Positions 49,142 to 57,734 of a stretch of DNA of 64,000 nt are shown here, piece after piece. Position numbers and translations under genes: made by a program. The notes under the pieces were generated by a model that saw only the letters and a list, made by a program, of their open reading frames with translations, had not been told where the DNA came from and searched no databases. Position 1 is the stretch's first letter. Each line of letters opens with the position of its first letter. The DNA comes from Gammaproteobacteria bacterium (GTDB lineage: Bacteria; Pseudomonadota; Gammaproteobacteria; JAADGQ01). The stretch is from positions 36,251 through 100,250 of the forward strand of contig WFXF01000076.1 in the NCBI GenBank assembly GCA_015490755.1, given 5' to 3'.

Positions 49142-50185
49142 ATGAATAAACAGCGTAAAGCAGTCGCGCTCATTTCTGGCGGACTTGACTCTCTTCTTGC
49201 CGCAAAGGTGATCCAGGACCAGGGGATTCACGTCGAAGGCATTAATTTTTTCACAGGCTTTTGTGTTGAAGGGCACACTCATGCCATACGCAAAAAAGAC
49301 CAGAAAAAAGTGAAGCGCAACAATTCGCTGTGGGTCGCTGAACAGCTTGGAATTAAACTTCATATTCTCGATATTTCAGAAGAGTACAAAGACGTTGTTA
49401 TTAATCCCCGGTATGGCTACGGAGCAAACCTGAACCCATGTCTGGATTGTAAAATCTTCATGGTCAACAAAGCCCGTGACTGGATGAAAGAAAACGGTTT
49501 TGACTTCATTATTACCGGTGAAGTGATCGGGCAACGCCCAAAGTCCCAACGCAAAGAGACCATGCCGATTATTTCCAGAGACTCCGGCATTGATGATCGC
49601 CTGCTTCGTCCGCTCTGTGCAAAACTGTTACCACAGACCCTGCCCGAGCATGAAGGCTGGGTTAATAGAGAAAAGTTGTACGAATTCAGCGGCCGCTCCC
49701 GCAAACCGCAAATGGATCTCGCGGCACAGTTTGGTTTCGACGAATACGCACAACCTGCTGGTGGCTGCTGCTTTTTAACTGACGAACACTACTCATCCAA
49801 ATTATCTGACCTTTGGCAATTTCGTGGTGAACGCACCTATGAGCTGGATGATATTATGTTACTCAAAATAGGTCGTCACTTACGTCCGCGCCCTAATTTC
49901 AAGTTAATCATTGGCCGGGAAGAGGGGGAAAACAAGTTTATGCAAGGTTATCGTAAAATGTTCACGACCCTTCGGGTTGATGGCCATGCCGGCCCTATGG
50001 TACTGCTTGATGGAAAAGCCGATGATAGCGATTTAGAGCTTGCCGCTCAAATTACTGCACGTTACAGTCAGGGTCGAAGTTTCGATACTGTCAATGTCAC
50101 CATTACTGACACCCAAGGCCATTGCCGTGAAATGACAGTTACCCCCATGCCCGAACAATCAATCCTCAAGGAGTGGTATCTATGA
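49142..50185 (+). CDS. PP-loop ATPase, thiouridylase-like, with extra C-terminal domain
   Basis: A 347-residue member of the MnmA/ThiI-like PP-loop ATP pyrophosphatases. The ATP motif SGGLDS is at residues 12-17. A C-x2-C pair (NPCLDCK, Cys100 and Cys103) precedes FIITGEVIGQRPKSQ, and a Cys-Cys pair lies in PAGGCCFLTD (209-210), fitting cysteines used in sulfur transfer. The C-terminal 130 residues (IGRHLRPRPNFKLIIGREEGEN) form an additional domain resembling an NFACT-R-like fold and are not found in MnmA. It overlaps the TusA-like gene by 4 bases, so a TusA persulfide is probably its sulfur source. Target molecule (tRNA or other) is unknown. Confidence 0.82.
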   Translation: MNKQRKAVALISGGLDSLLAAKVIQDQGIHVEGINFFTGFCVEGHTHAIRKKDQKKVKRNNSLWVAEQLGIKLHILDISEEYKDVVINPRYGYGANLNPCLDCKIFMVNKARDWMKENGFDFIITGEVIGQRPKSQRKETMPIISRDSGIDDRLLRPLCAKLLPQTLPEHEGWVNREKLYEFSGRSRKPQMDLAAQFGFDEYAQPAGGCCFLTDEHYSSKLSDLWQFRGERTYELDDIMLLKIGRHLRPRPNFKLIIGREEGENKFMQGYRKMFTTLRVDGHAGPMVLLDGKADDSDLELAAQITARYSQGRSFDTVNVTITDTQGHCREMTVTPMPEQSILKEWYL

Positions 50186-50415
50186 GCCTTCACACACTTG
50201 ATGCACGCCGATTACTCTGTCCTTTACCTGTAATCCGCACACAAAATTACATCAAAAACCTTGCAAAAGGTGACTCCTTAGCGGTAATCTGCACCGACCC
50301 TGGTGCGGAGCACGACATTCCGGCCTGGTGTCGAATCAATGGTCATAGGGTGATTGACATTTCATCAACTGAAGAAGAGATAACCATTACCATTGAAGTC
50401 GGCACACTGGTATAA
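50182..50415 (+). CDS. TusA-family sulfur carrier protein
   Basis: A 77-residue TusA-type protein with the LDARRLLCPLPVI signature; the CPxP cysteine (about residue 13) carries persulfide sulfur. The ORF can be read from a GTG at 50173, but the ATG at 50182 overlaps the upstream stop as ATGA and has an AAGGAG ribosome site 9 bases before, so it is chosen. It is coupled to the PP-loop gene, suggesting sulfur hand-over to it. Whether it also serves dissimilatory sulfur oxidation, as TusA does in some sulfur bacteria, cannot be decided here. Confidence 0.85.
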   Translation: MSLHTLDARRLLCPLPVIRTQNYIKNLAKGDSLAVICTDPGAEHDIPAWCRINGHRVIDISSTEEEITITIEVGTLV

Positions 50416-50480
50416 CTATTCTGGAATAAAATAATATTTTTTACTTAAACTCTTAAAAAACATTCGTTTGGAGAATGCAA

Positions 50481-51887
50481 ATGTCAGATTCAGTATTAAA
50501 GACTATTAAAGAACAAGGTGTTAAATTCGTCGATTTCCGCTTTACAGATACTCGCGGTAAAGAGCAGCACATCTCTTTCCCTGCGCATACGCTAAAAGAA
50601 GATGATTTCAAAGATGGCCGCATGTTTGATGGCTCCTCCATCTCCGGCTGGAAAGGAATTAACGAATCTGACATGGTAATGATGCCTGATGCGAGCACAG
50701 CCATTTTAGATCCTTTTTCTGACGAAACCACTTTGATTCTGCGTTGCGATATCCTCGAACCCAATACAATGCAAGGTTATGAACGTGACCCTCGCTCTGT
50801 TGCCAAACGCGCAGAAGCTTATTTGAAATCTACCGGCGTAGCCGATACGGCTTTCTTCGGTCCAGAACCCGAGTTCTTCGTTCTTGACGACGTTCGCTGG
50901 GGTGCTGATATGAGCGGCACCTTCGTAAAAATTGATTCGGAAGAGGCTGAGTGGAACTCAGAAAAAGTATTCGAAGGTGGCAACATGGGGCATCGTCCCA
51001 CAGTTAAAGGTGGCTACTTTCCAGTTCCCCCTGTTGACAGCCTGCACGATATGCGCTCAGCCATATGTTTGGCACTGGAAGAGATGGGCGTTGAAGTTGA
51101 AGTACACCATCACGAAGTGGCCACAGCAGGCCAATGCGAAATCGGCACTAAATTCAACACACTGACCCGGCGTGCAGACCATAACCAGATTTTGAAATAT
51201 GTCGTTCAAAATGTTGCTCATGCTTATGGCAAAACAGCGACATTTATGCCCAAACCAATCGTTGGAGACAACGGTTCAGGCATGCACGTACATATGTCTT
51301 TGGCAAAAGATGGAAATAACCTGTTTGCGGGCGACCTCTACGGCGGACTCTCTGAAACAGCGCTTTACTATATTGGTGGTGTTATCAAACATGCTCGCGC
51401 ACTGAATGCACTAACTAACGCTTCAACCAACTCATACAAGCGTCTGGTTCCTGGCTTTGAAGCACCTGTATTGCTGGCTTACTCTGCCCGTAATCGCTCG
51501 GCTTCGATCCGCATCCCTTTTGTCGCAAACCCACGCGGCCGTCGCGTTGAAGTTCGCTTCCCTGACCCTACAGCGAACCCGTACCTGGCCTTCTCTGCCT
51601 TGATGATGGCGGGTCTGGACGGCATTCAAAACAAAATTCACCCAGGTGAAGCTTCAGACAAAGATCTGTATGACCTGCCACCAGAAGAGCTGAAAGGCAT
51701 TCCAACTGTATGTCACTCACTGGATCAAGCACTGGAAGCACTTGATGCAGACCGTGGCTTTCTGACTGCTGGCGGCGTATTCACTGACGATATGCTTGAT
51801 GGCTATATCGATCTGAAAATGGAAGAGGTCACACGCCTGCGTATGACAACTCACCCAGCTGAGTTTGATATGTACTACAGTCTGTAA
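50481..51887 (+). CDS. glnA: Glutamine synthetase type I
   Basis: A 468-residue enzyme making glutamine from glutamate, ammonia and ATP. Seen: FDGSSISGW near 50-58, [13 protein letters not shown] near 128, [10 protein letters not shown] near 263-272 (glutamate/ATP site), [11 protein letters not shown] near 343 and the adenylylation segment [10 protein letters not shown] with its Tyr near 395. The ATG at 50481 (MSDSVLKTI) has a GGAG ribosome site 8 bases upstream and is preferred over the ATG at 50475. No NtrC/sigma-54 promoter is evident in the 65-base upstream gap. Confidence 0.97.
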   Translation: MSDSVLKTIKEQGVKFVDFRFTDTRGKEQHISFPAHTLKEDDFKDGRMFDGSSISGWKGINESDMVMMPDASTAILDPFSDETTLILRCDILEPNTMQGYERDPRSVAKRAEAYLKSTGVADTAFFGPEPEFFVLDDVRWGADMSGTFVKIDSEEAEWNSEKVFEGGNMGHRPTVKGGYFPVPPVDSLHDMRSAICLALEEMGVEVEVHHHEVATAGQCEIGTKFNTLTRRADHNQILKYVVQNVAHAYGKTATFMPKPIVGDNGSGMHVHMSLAKDGNNLFAGDLYGGLSETALYYIGGVIKHARALNALTNASTNSYKRLVPGFEAPVLLAYSARNRSASIRIPFVANPRGRRVEVRFPDPTANPYLAFSALMMAGLDGIQNKIHPGEASDKDLYDLPPEELKGIPTVCHSLDQALEALDADRGFLTAGGVFTDDMLDGYIDLKMEEVTRLRMTTHPAEFDMYYSL

Positions 51888-51907
51888 GTTACAGCCTGGC
51901 TCACAAG

Positions 51908-51944
51908 AAAAGTCCCCTCCGTAAACTGGGGGGGACTTTTTTTT
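51908..51944 (+). terminator. Intrinsic terminator after glnA
   Basis: AAAAGTCCCCTCC pairs with GGGGGGGACTTTT around a 7-base loop, followed by a run of eight T. It ends glnA and, with A's on the other side, may also serve the convergent Nif3-like gene. Confidence 0.9.
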
Positions 51945-51958
51945 ACAACTGTAAAAAG

Positions 51959-52720
51959 TTACACCGGATTATCAATATCAATAAAAGTATGCTCTATGCT
52001 GTACTGATCCGCTAAATGTTCCCCTAAAGCCTTCACTCCATAACGCTCTGTCGCATGATGACCCGCAGCAAAATAGTGCACTCCACACTCTTTGGCCATA
52101 TGCGTTGTATGCTCTGAAATCTCACCGCTCACATAAGCATCCACCCCCAAGGCAATCGCCTCTTCAAAATAGGACTGTGCGCCACCACTGCACCATGCGA
52201 TACGATGAATTGGCCGATCATCACCCATAATATGCAGTGGCTGGCGACCCAATATTTTCGCTAGATAATCAGCAAACACCGCGCCTGATAACGGTTTTTG
52301 TAACGCACCATACATGCCAAGATTACTGTTTGAAGCAAATCGACCCTCAACACTTGACCCCAGCATTTTTCCCAACTGGGCATTATTGCCATAAAGGGGG
52401 TGTGCATCTAATGGCAAATGGTAAGCCAGCAAATTAATATTGTTTTTTAACAAGCATTCCAGACGATGTTTTTTCATCCCTGTCACACATGGATTTTCAC
52501 CTTTCCAAAAGTAGCCATGATGCACCAGAACAGCATCAGCGCCATTCCTGATTGCAGCATTTAATAACGCCAGACTTGCTGTCACACCTGTTACCAGTTT
52601 TGATACTTGCGCGCACCCTTCCACTTGCAAACCATTCGGTGCATAATCATGGAAGTTATCAACCTCAAGCACAGTATTGATATAGGAAAGCAACTCGTTT
52701 AATTGCACCATTTCAGCCAT
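51959..52720 (-). CDS. Nif3-like dinuclear metal centre protein (DUF34/YbgI)
   Basis: A 253-residue protein of the conserved NIF3/YbgI family. The metal ligands are visible as VLVHHGYFW near residue 60, LLAYHLPLDAHP near 98 and the C-terminal HYFAAGHHATERYGVKALGEHL near 214, with the family-typical GVTASLALLNAA. The biochemical role is unsettled; a metal-dependent hydrolase or GTP cyclohydrolase-like fold has been proposed for the family. It starts 31 bases from the divergent DegS-like protease gene. Confidence 0.9.
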   Translation of the reverse strand: MAEMVQLNELLSYINTVLEVDNFHDYAPNGLQVEGCAQVSKLVTGVTASLALLNAAIRNGADAVLVHHGYFWKGENPCVTGMKKHRLECLLKNNINLLAYHLPLDAHPLYGNNAQLGKMLGSSVEGRFASNSNLGMYGALQKPLSGAVFADYLAKILGRQPLHIMGDDRPIHRIAWCSGGAQSYFEEAIALGVDAYVSGEISEHTTHMAKECGVHYFAAGHHATERYGVKALGEHLADQYSIEHTFIDIDNPV

Positions 52721-52751
52721 TCACCCCTAATATAAATTAATAAAAAAACTC

Positions 52752-53894
52752 ATGATCTCTTTTAAAAAGCAGATTTTTTTCATTTTTCAAGCCATCGTCA
52801 TCGGGCTTGCTGTCGCACTTTTTATTATATTATTTATTCAGCCCAAAACCACACAGCAATCCACCGCACTGAAACCAAGCTATAGCAACGCACCGGTCTC
52901 TTATGCCGATGCTGTTTCAATCGCAACCCCTACCGTTGTGAATATTTACACAAAAAAAGTTGTTGTGCAGCGTTTACCACGCTTACTGGAAGATCCATTT
53001 ATAAAAAGGTTTTTTGGCGATCGGCTCAGTATCGTACCTCGTAAACGCCTTGAATCCAGCCTTGGATCAGGCGTTATTATCAGTAAACATGGCTATATTT
53101 TAACAAACCACCATGTAGTCGCAGGTGCCAGCGAGATTCAGGTTGCACTGCTTGATGGACGTATTGCGCAAGCCAGTATTGTTGGCACCGATCCTGATAC
53201 TGACATTGCAGTGCTACATATTAAACTGGATAACCTGCCAAGCATTACAATCAGCCGTGCAGAACAACTGCGCGTAGGAGATGTTGTTCTTGCCATAGGC
53301 AACCCTTTTGGTATTGGGCAGACAGTCACACAAGGCATTATCAGTGCCACAGGGCGCAATCGCCTGGGCATTAGTATTTACGAAAATTTCATTCAAACCG
53401 ATGCAGCGATTAATCCGGGGAACTCGGGTGGCGCATTGATTAACCCTTACGGCGAGCTGATTGGGATCAATACGGCTATTTTCAGTGAGTCAGGTGGTTC
53501 ACAAGGCATCGGTTTTGCTATTCCCATGAGCATCGCAAACCAAGTAATGGCCCAAATTATCCAATATGGACAAGCTCTACGTAGCTGGATCGGTGTTGAA
53601 TTACAGACGCTCACACCCGAATTAGCCTCATCATTTGGCCTGTCAGGTGCCGAAGGTGTTATTGTAACAGGTGTTTTTCGAAATGGTCCTGCACATAAAG
53701 CCGGGTTACAGCCAGGTGATATCATCACCCACATTCAAGACCAGGCTGTTACCGATCCAGTCAACGCAATTCTAATGATTACAGAAGTTCACCCTGCTGA
53801 CAAATTAACACTTCAAATCATACGCCAAAATCAGAAGATGGAGCTGGAAATGACAACCACTGTTCGCCCCAAACATTTAAACAGAACAAACTAA
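52752..53894 (+). CDS. degS: DegS/AlgW-type periplasmic serine protease with one PDZ domain
   Basis: A 380-residue membrane-anchored trypsin-like protease. An N-terminal hydrophobic anchor (IFFIFQAIVIGLAVALFIIL) is followed by the protease domain with catalytic His121 (TNHHVV), Asp151 (DTDIAVL) and Ser225 (NPGNSGGALI), then a single PDZ domain from about residue 280 (GAEGVIVTGVFRNGPAHKAGLQPGDIITHI). This layout fits DegS/AlgW, which cut RseA/MucA anti-sigma factors during envelope stress, rather than DegP. Given the exopolysaccharide locus nearby, regulation of envelope polymers is possible but not shown. Confidence 0.9.
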   Translation: MISFKKQIFFIFQAIVIGLAVALFIILFIQPKTTQQSTALKPSYSNAPVSYADAVSIATPTVVNIYTKKVVVQRLPRLLEDPFIKRFFGDRLSIVPRKRLESSLGSGVIISKHGYILTNHHVVAGASEIQVALLDGRIAQASIVGTDPDTDIAVLHIKLDNLPSITISRAEQLRVGDVVLAIGNPFGIGQTVTQGIISATGRNRLGISIYENFIQTDAAINPGNSGGALINPYGELIGINTAIFSESGGSQGIGFAIPMSIANQVMAQIIQYGQALRSWIGVELQTLTPELASSFGLSGAEGVIVTGVFRNGPAHKAGLQPGDIITHIQDQAVTDPVNAILMITEVHPADKLTLQIIRQNQKMELEMTTTVRPKHLNRTN

Positions 53895-53897
53895 AAA

Positions 53898-55070
53898 CTA
53901 TTTTTTACACCACAACAGAGGATTAACCGGCTTGCCTTGACTGCGAATTTCAAAATAGAGTCCAGCCTGACTCCGCCCACCACTGAGCCCGGCACCAGCA
54001 ATTACTTCACCTTTTTCAACCCAGTCACCGACTTCGCGATAGAGGCTCTGATTATATCCATACAAACTCATATAACCATCACCATGATCGATAATCAATA
54101 ACAGCCCATAGCCACGCAGCCAATCAGAAAATGCGACTCGTCCATGGGCGATCGCCTGAACATCACGCCCTTCTTTTGCATCGATAATAATGCCTCGCCA
54201 TTTCAAGCCACTCCCTTCATCACGCATACGACCAAAGCGACTGGAAATCTTTCCTTTTACTGGCAGCTTTAAACGACCCTTTAATGCAGCAAAAGGCTTA
54301 CGCTCACCTTTTTCCTCAGGGATATCCGCCAATGCCTTACGCAAACCAGAAAGTAACTCTCCTAACTGCTTTTCATCGGCTTTCAAATTTTCGAGCAATC
54401 GAGCTTTATCACGCACCTCGGCATCCAGTTTCGCTAAAAGTTGCCGTCGATCATGGCTACGCCTGTTTAATCGTTCTTTTTTAGATTTTTGTTCCTGAAA
54501 CAACCTCTCAATGGACTGAACTTTCTTTTCAATACGTTTTTCCAGCAACAAAAGCTCTGTCAAACGTGCATTGATCGCTGCAATTTTTTCTGCACGTGCC
54601 TTATTGAAATATTCATAATAGATTAGTGTTCGACTGACTGCCGATGGATCTTCCTGATTTAACAGAAATTTAAGCTGTCCCTGTCGACCCAGTGCATAGT
54701 TTGAACGCACCAACTGCTCAAGCTCTTTACGCTGCGACAATATTCCTGACTTCTGCTGGTTTTTTTCCACCCCAAGAAGCTTCAGTTCATGCCTTTCGGA
54801 CTTTAAGCTTTTTCCAAGTTGCTTTAAGGAGCTGTTAAGTTGGCCAATATCACGTTCAATGGGTCTTAATTGACTACGTAGACTGCTCTGTTCACTACGG
54901 GTTTTTTCAAGTTTTAAACGTAAACTGTCAATCGTGGATTGTAATTTTTTATGCTGTGAAGATTTGGTCGCATAATCATCCGCAGCAAGCAGGAGGGTTG
55001 AAACTGAAAGAGATAAAAATAGAACAAAGGAGCCTGAACGAATTGATTTTAGCCCCTTTGATCTCTTCAT
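53898..55070 (-). CDS. envC: Murein hydrolase activator EnvC-like, degenerate LytM domain
   Basis: A 390-residue periplasmic protein: signal peptide (about residues 14-30), long coiled coil (about 35-250) and a C-terminal LytM/M23 domain (about 270-390). The catalytic metal ligands of active M23 peptidases are lost: KWRGIIIDA stands where H-x3-D is expected and MSLYGYNQSL replaces the Y-x-H motif. This is the normal state for EnvC-type activators of amidases at the division site. It overlaps the end of gpmI by one base (TAATG), as in other gammaproteobacteria, supporting the call. Confidence 0.92.
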   Translation of the reverse strand: MKRSKGLKSIRSGSFVLFLSLSVSTLLLAADDYATKSSQHKKLQSTIDSLRLKLEKTRSEQSSLRSQLRPIERDIGQLNSSLKQLGKSLKSERHELKLLGVEKNQQKSGILSQRKELEQLVRSNYALGRQGQLKFLLNQEDPSAVSRTLIYYEYFNKARAEKIAAINARLTELLLLEKRIEKKVQSIERLFQEQKSKKERLNRRSHDRRQLLAKLDAEVRDKARLLENLKADEKQLGELLSGLRKALADIPEEKGERKPFAALKGRLKLPVKGKISSRFGRMRDEGSGLKWRGIIIDAKEGRDVQAIAHGRVAFSDWLRGYGLLLIIDHGDGYMSLYGYNQSLYREVGDWVEKGEVIAGAGLSGGRSQAGLYFEIRSQGKPVNPLLWCKK

Positions 55071-56626
55071 TAGATAAATTTCACGAGTGATGATCCATTC
55101 ATTTCCGGTGCTTTATCCAACCCCATCAAATACAGCATCGTGGGTGTGATATCTTTTAATGAACCTCGCTTACCTTCTTCACCCACCAATCCTGCAGGGC
55201 GAGACCCCACATAAACAAAAGGAACCAGATTATTGGTATGCGCTGTATGTGGCTGCCCGGTTGTTTCATCAAGCATTTTTTCAGCGTTGCCATGGTCTGC
55301 TGTGATTAACAAATCAGCATCTGACTCCTTAACCACTTTATAGAGCCGCCCCAGACAAACATCCAAAGCTTCAATCGCTTTAACAGCCGCTTTAAAATTA
55401 CCACTATGTCCAACCATATCAGCATTCGCATAGTTGCAAATAATAGCATCGTAACGGCCACTTTTTATGGCTTCAACAAGCCTGTCCGTTACAACTGATG
55501 CATTCATTTCGGGCTGCTGATCATAAGTACCCACTTTGGGAGAGGGAATCAGTTCACGATCTTCACCAGGAAAAGCACGCTCCTCCCCGCCATTGAAAAA
55601 GAATGTTACATGCGCATATTTTTCAGTTTCAGCCACACGCAATTGCTTTAACCCCAGGCTGGATATATATTCACCAAAAGTATTTTCGAGCTGCTTTGCC
55701 TGAAAAACGACAGGCACATCAAAATCTTTGCTGTACCCGGTCAGACAGACAAACTCAGCCAGTTCAGAATAGTTTTTTCGTTCAAAGCCTGTAAACTCTT
55801 TCTCAAAAAATACCTGGCTGATTTGACGTGCCCGGTCAGCACGAAAATTCATCATAATCATGACATCACCATCCTCAACGTGAACGGCCTGACCATTTTG
55901 CGAAATCACTGTACTTTGTACAAATTCATCCGTTTCACCACGTTCATAAGCGGCTTCCAATGCAGCAATTGCGCTGGGAGCAGTAAATTCACTCTCACCA
56001 TTTGCAATTAAATCGTACGCTTTTTTCACACGATCCCAATTATTATCCCGATCAAGTGCAAAGTATCGCCCAATTACAGAAGCAAATGAGCCACCACCCA
56101 AACCAGAAAAGCAGGCTTCCATTAATTTTATTGACTTCGCAGCACTTTTAGGCGGCGTATCCCGGCCATCAAGGAAAGCATGAAGATAAACGCGTGTCGC
56201 GCCACGCCTCACAGCCATTTTTACCGCAGATTGAATATGTAGCTCATGACTATGCACGCCACCCGTAGATAACAGCCCCATGATATGTACTGCCTTGTCA
56301 CTCTTAATGGCTTTATCCACTGCTCCGACTAAAACAGGATTGGTATAAAAGTCACCACTCGCAATATCCAGGTCAATACGACTCAATTCCTGATGTACGA
56401 CACGCCCGGCACCGAGATTTAAATGCCCGACTTCAGAGTTGCCCATTTGATCACCGGGCAGACCAACCTCTGCACCAGAAGTGCAAATCAGGCTGTTAGG
56501 GTGCTGCTCACACAAATGATCCCATACAGGTGTATGGGCACGATATATCGCATTTGACTCTTTTTTTTCGCTGTATCCCCAGCCATCAAGAATAACAAGT
56601 ACTGCGGGACGATGTTTTTCTGTCAT
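55070..56626 (-). CDS. gpmI: 2,3-bisphosphoglycerate-independent phosphoglycerate mutase
   Basis: A 518-residue manganese-dependent mutase interconverting 3- and 2-phosphoglycerate. Present are LVILDGWGYSEKKESNAI near 10-27, GNSEVGHLNLGAGRVV with the catalytic Ser near 63, HAFLDGRDTPPKSA near 125, VIGRYFALDRDNNWDR near 187, and the C-terminal ADMVGHSGN and TADHGNAEKM. It is translationally linked to envC. It supplies the glycolytic step missing from the tkt-fba operon. Confidence 0.96.
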   Translation of the reverse strand: MTEKHRPAVLVILDGWGYSEKKESNAIYRAHTPVWDHLCEQHPNSLICTSGAEVGLPGDQMGNSEVGHLNLGAGRVVHQELSRIDLDIASGDFYTNPVLVGAVDKAIKSDKAVHIMGLLSTGGVHSHELHIQSAVKMAVRRGATRVYLHAFLDGRDTPPKSAAKSIKLMEACFSGLGGGSFASVIGRYFALDRDNNWDRVKKAYDLIANGESEFTAPSAIAALEAAYERGETDEFVQSTVISQNGQAVHVEDGDVMIMMNFRADRARQISQVFFEKEFTGFERKNYSELAEFVCLTGYSKDFDVPVVFQAKQLENTFGEYISSLGLKQLRVAETEKYAHVTFFFNGGEERAFPGEDRELIPSPKVGTYDQQPEMNASVVTDRLVEAIKSGRYDAIICNYANADMVGHSGNFKAAVKAIEALDVCLGRLYKVVKESDADLLITADHGNAEKMLDETTGQPHTAHTNNLVPFVYVGSRPAGLVGEEGKRGSLKDITPTMLYLMGLDKAPEMNGSSLVKFI

Positions 56627-56673
56627 AATTATCCGTCTTTAACCCAGATGTTTTCTGAAATTTTGCCATAATA

Positions 56674-56710
56674 TTTAGCAATACGCTAAAAATGGGCAGT
56701 ATTGTATAAT
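56674..56710 (+). promoter_or_regulatory. Candidate promoter with inverted repeat before the rhodanese gene
   Basis: A perfect TATAAT (56705-56710) lies 84 bases before the rhodanese start codon. Just upstream is an inverted repeat TTTAGC-N5-GCTAAA (56674-56690) covering the -35 position, which could be an operator. The -35 itself is poor, so this is a tentative call for the secB-gpsA operon promoter. Confidence 0.45.
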
Positions 56711-56794
56711 GCTGCATTAGCAAAGGCTACGGTACTACTTCGCTTTTTTCAGATTTCACAACTATTTTCAAGCTCAAGGATAAAACAGTACAAC

Positions 56795-57217
56795 ATGAAC
56801 GATTTTGGAACTTTTTTTTCAGACAACCTGTTTCTTTTTCTCGCACTATTCACGGTCGTTACGGCATTAATCATGTCAGAACTTCAACGTAAAATGGGGG
56901 TTAAAACAATTTCACCATCAGAGGCCACTCACTATATCAATAAGGAGGGGGCGCTTGTTTTAGACATACGCGACAAACCGGATTTCAAAAAAGGACATAT
57001 TGTCAATGCAAAAAATATAAGCCGTTCTCAGCTGGACAATCGCATCGGTGAGCTTGAAAAATTCAAATCCAAACCCATTATTGTCTGTTGTAACACTGGG
57101 CAGCAGGCAATAAGTGCCAGCAAAACTCTTCACAAGCAGGGTTTCGAATCTATTTATCGGCTCACTGGTGGTATGCAGGCATGGCGTGATGAGAACATGC
57201 CAGTCGTCAAAAAATAA
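56795..57217 (+). CDS. Membrane-anchored rhodanese-like protein (YibN type)
   Basis: A 140-residue protein with one N-terminal membrane segment (NLFLFLALFTVVTALIM) and a C-terminal rhodanese domain: LVLDIRDKPDFKKGHIVNAKNI, the active-site loop VCCNTGQQA with the nucleophilic Cys, and LTGGMQAWRDENMP. The frame extends back to 56702, but the ATG at 56795 (MNDFGTFFSDN) matches YibN proteins. It starts the yibN-secB-gpsA block; grxC, usually between yibN and secB in enterics, is absent. Function is not settled; sulfur or redox handling or membrane quality control have been suggested for the family. Confidence 0.88.
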   Translation: MNDFGTFFSDNLFLFLALFTVVTALIMSELQRKMGVKTISPSEATHYINKEGALVLDIRDKPDFKKGHIVNAKNISRSQLDNRIGELEKFKSKPIIVCCNTGQQAISASKTLHKQGFESIYRLTGGMQAWRDENMPVVKK

Positions 57218-57236
57218 CAGACTTAAGGAAACCATA

Positions 57237-57734
57237 ATGGCCAACACAGAAAAAAGTGAGCAAACTGCTCAAGAAAAACAATTTGCCGTACAAAATATTT
57301 ATACTAAAGATATCTCTTTCGAATCACCCAACTCGCCGCATATCTTTCGTGAGCAGATGAATCTGAACATTAATCTGCAAGTATCAAATAATGCGACAGT
57401 TCTGGCTGAAAATATTCATGAAGTTGTTCTGTCCATCACAGTCACAGCCAAACTGGGTGAGAAAGAGGATGCCAAAACAGCTTATCTGGTCGAAATTCAG
57501 CAGGCAGGAATTTTCCAGATCACTGGTTTTTCGCAGCAAGAGTTAGGTGCTATGGTCGGTAGCTACTGCCCTAATCTGTTGTTCCCTTACGCCCGTGAAG
57601 CCATCTCCAGTATGGTTTCTAAAGGTGGTTTTCCCCAATTATTGCTCGCGCCACTTAATTTTGACGCTCTATATGAGCAGCATCTTAATCGCCTGAAACA
57701 ACAAAAAGATGAGAGCGGAGAGACCACTCATTAA
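57237..57734 (+). CDS. secB: Protein-export chaperone SecB
   Basis: A 165-residue tetrameric export chaperone that holds preproteins unfolded for SecA. Typical segments are FAVQNIYTKDISFESPNSPHIF, EVVLSITVTAKLG, AYLVEIQQAGIFQITGF and the C-terminal GGFPQLLLAPLNFDALYEQHL. The frame is open upstream to 57114, but the ATG at 57237 behind AAGGA fits the family and is chosen. Its 3' end overlaps the gpsA start by 26 bases. Confidence 0.95.
   Translation: MANTEKSEQTAQEKQFAVQNIYTKDISFESPNSPHIFREQMNLNINLQVSNNATVLAENIHEVVLSITVTAKLGEKEDAKTAYLVEIQQAGIFQITGFSQQELGAMVGSYCPNLLFPYAREAISSMVSKGGFPQLLLAPLNFDALYEQHLNRLKQQKDESGETTH

Noticed and set aside
53898..55070. EnvC-like protein considered as a broken peptidase pseudogene because its metal ligands are missing
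   Set aside because: Loss of the LytM active site is the normal state of EnvC amidase activators; the frame is intact and the gpmI linkage is conserved.
56702..56794. Longer start for the rhodanese gene
   Set aside because: It would overlap the candidate promoter and adds 31 residues unlike the family; the ATG at 56795 gives the usual membrane anchor at the N-terminus.
57114..57236. Upstream extension of secB giving a 206-residue protein
   Set aside because: The extension overlaps the rhodanese gene in another frame, while the ATG at 57237 has a good ribosome site and gives the normal SecB length.
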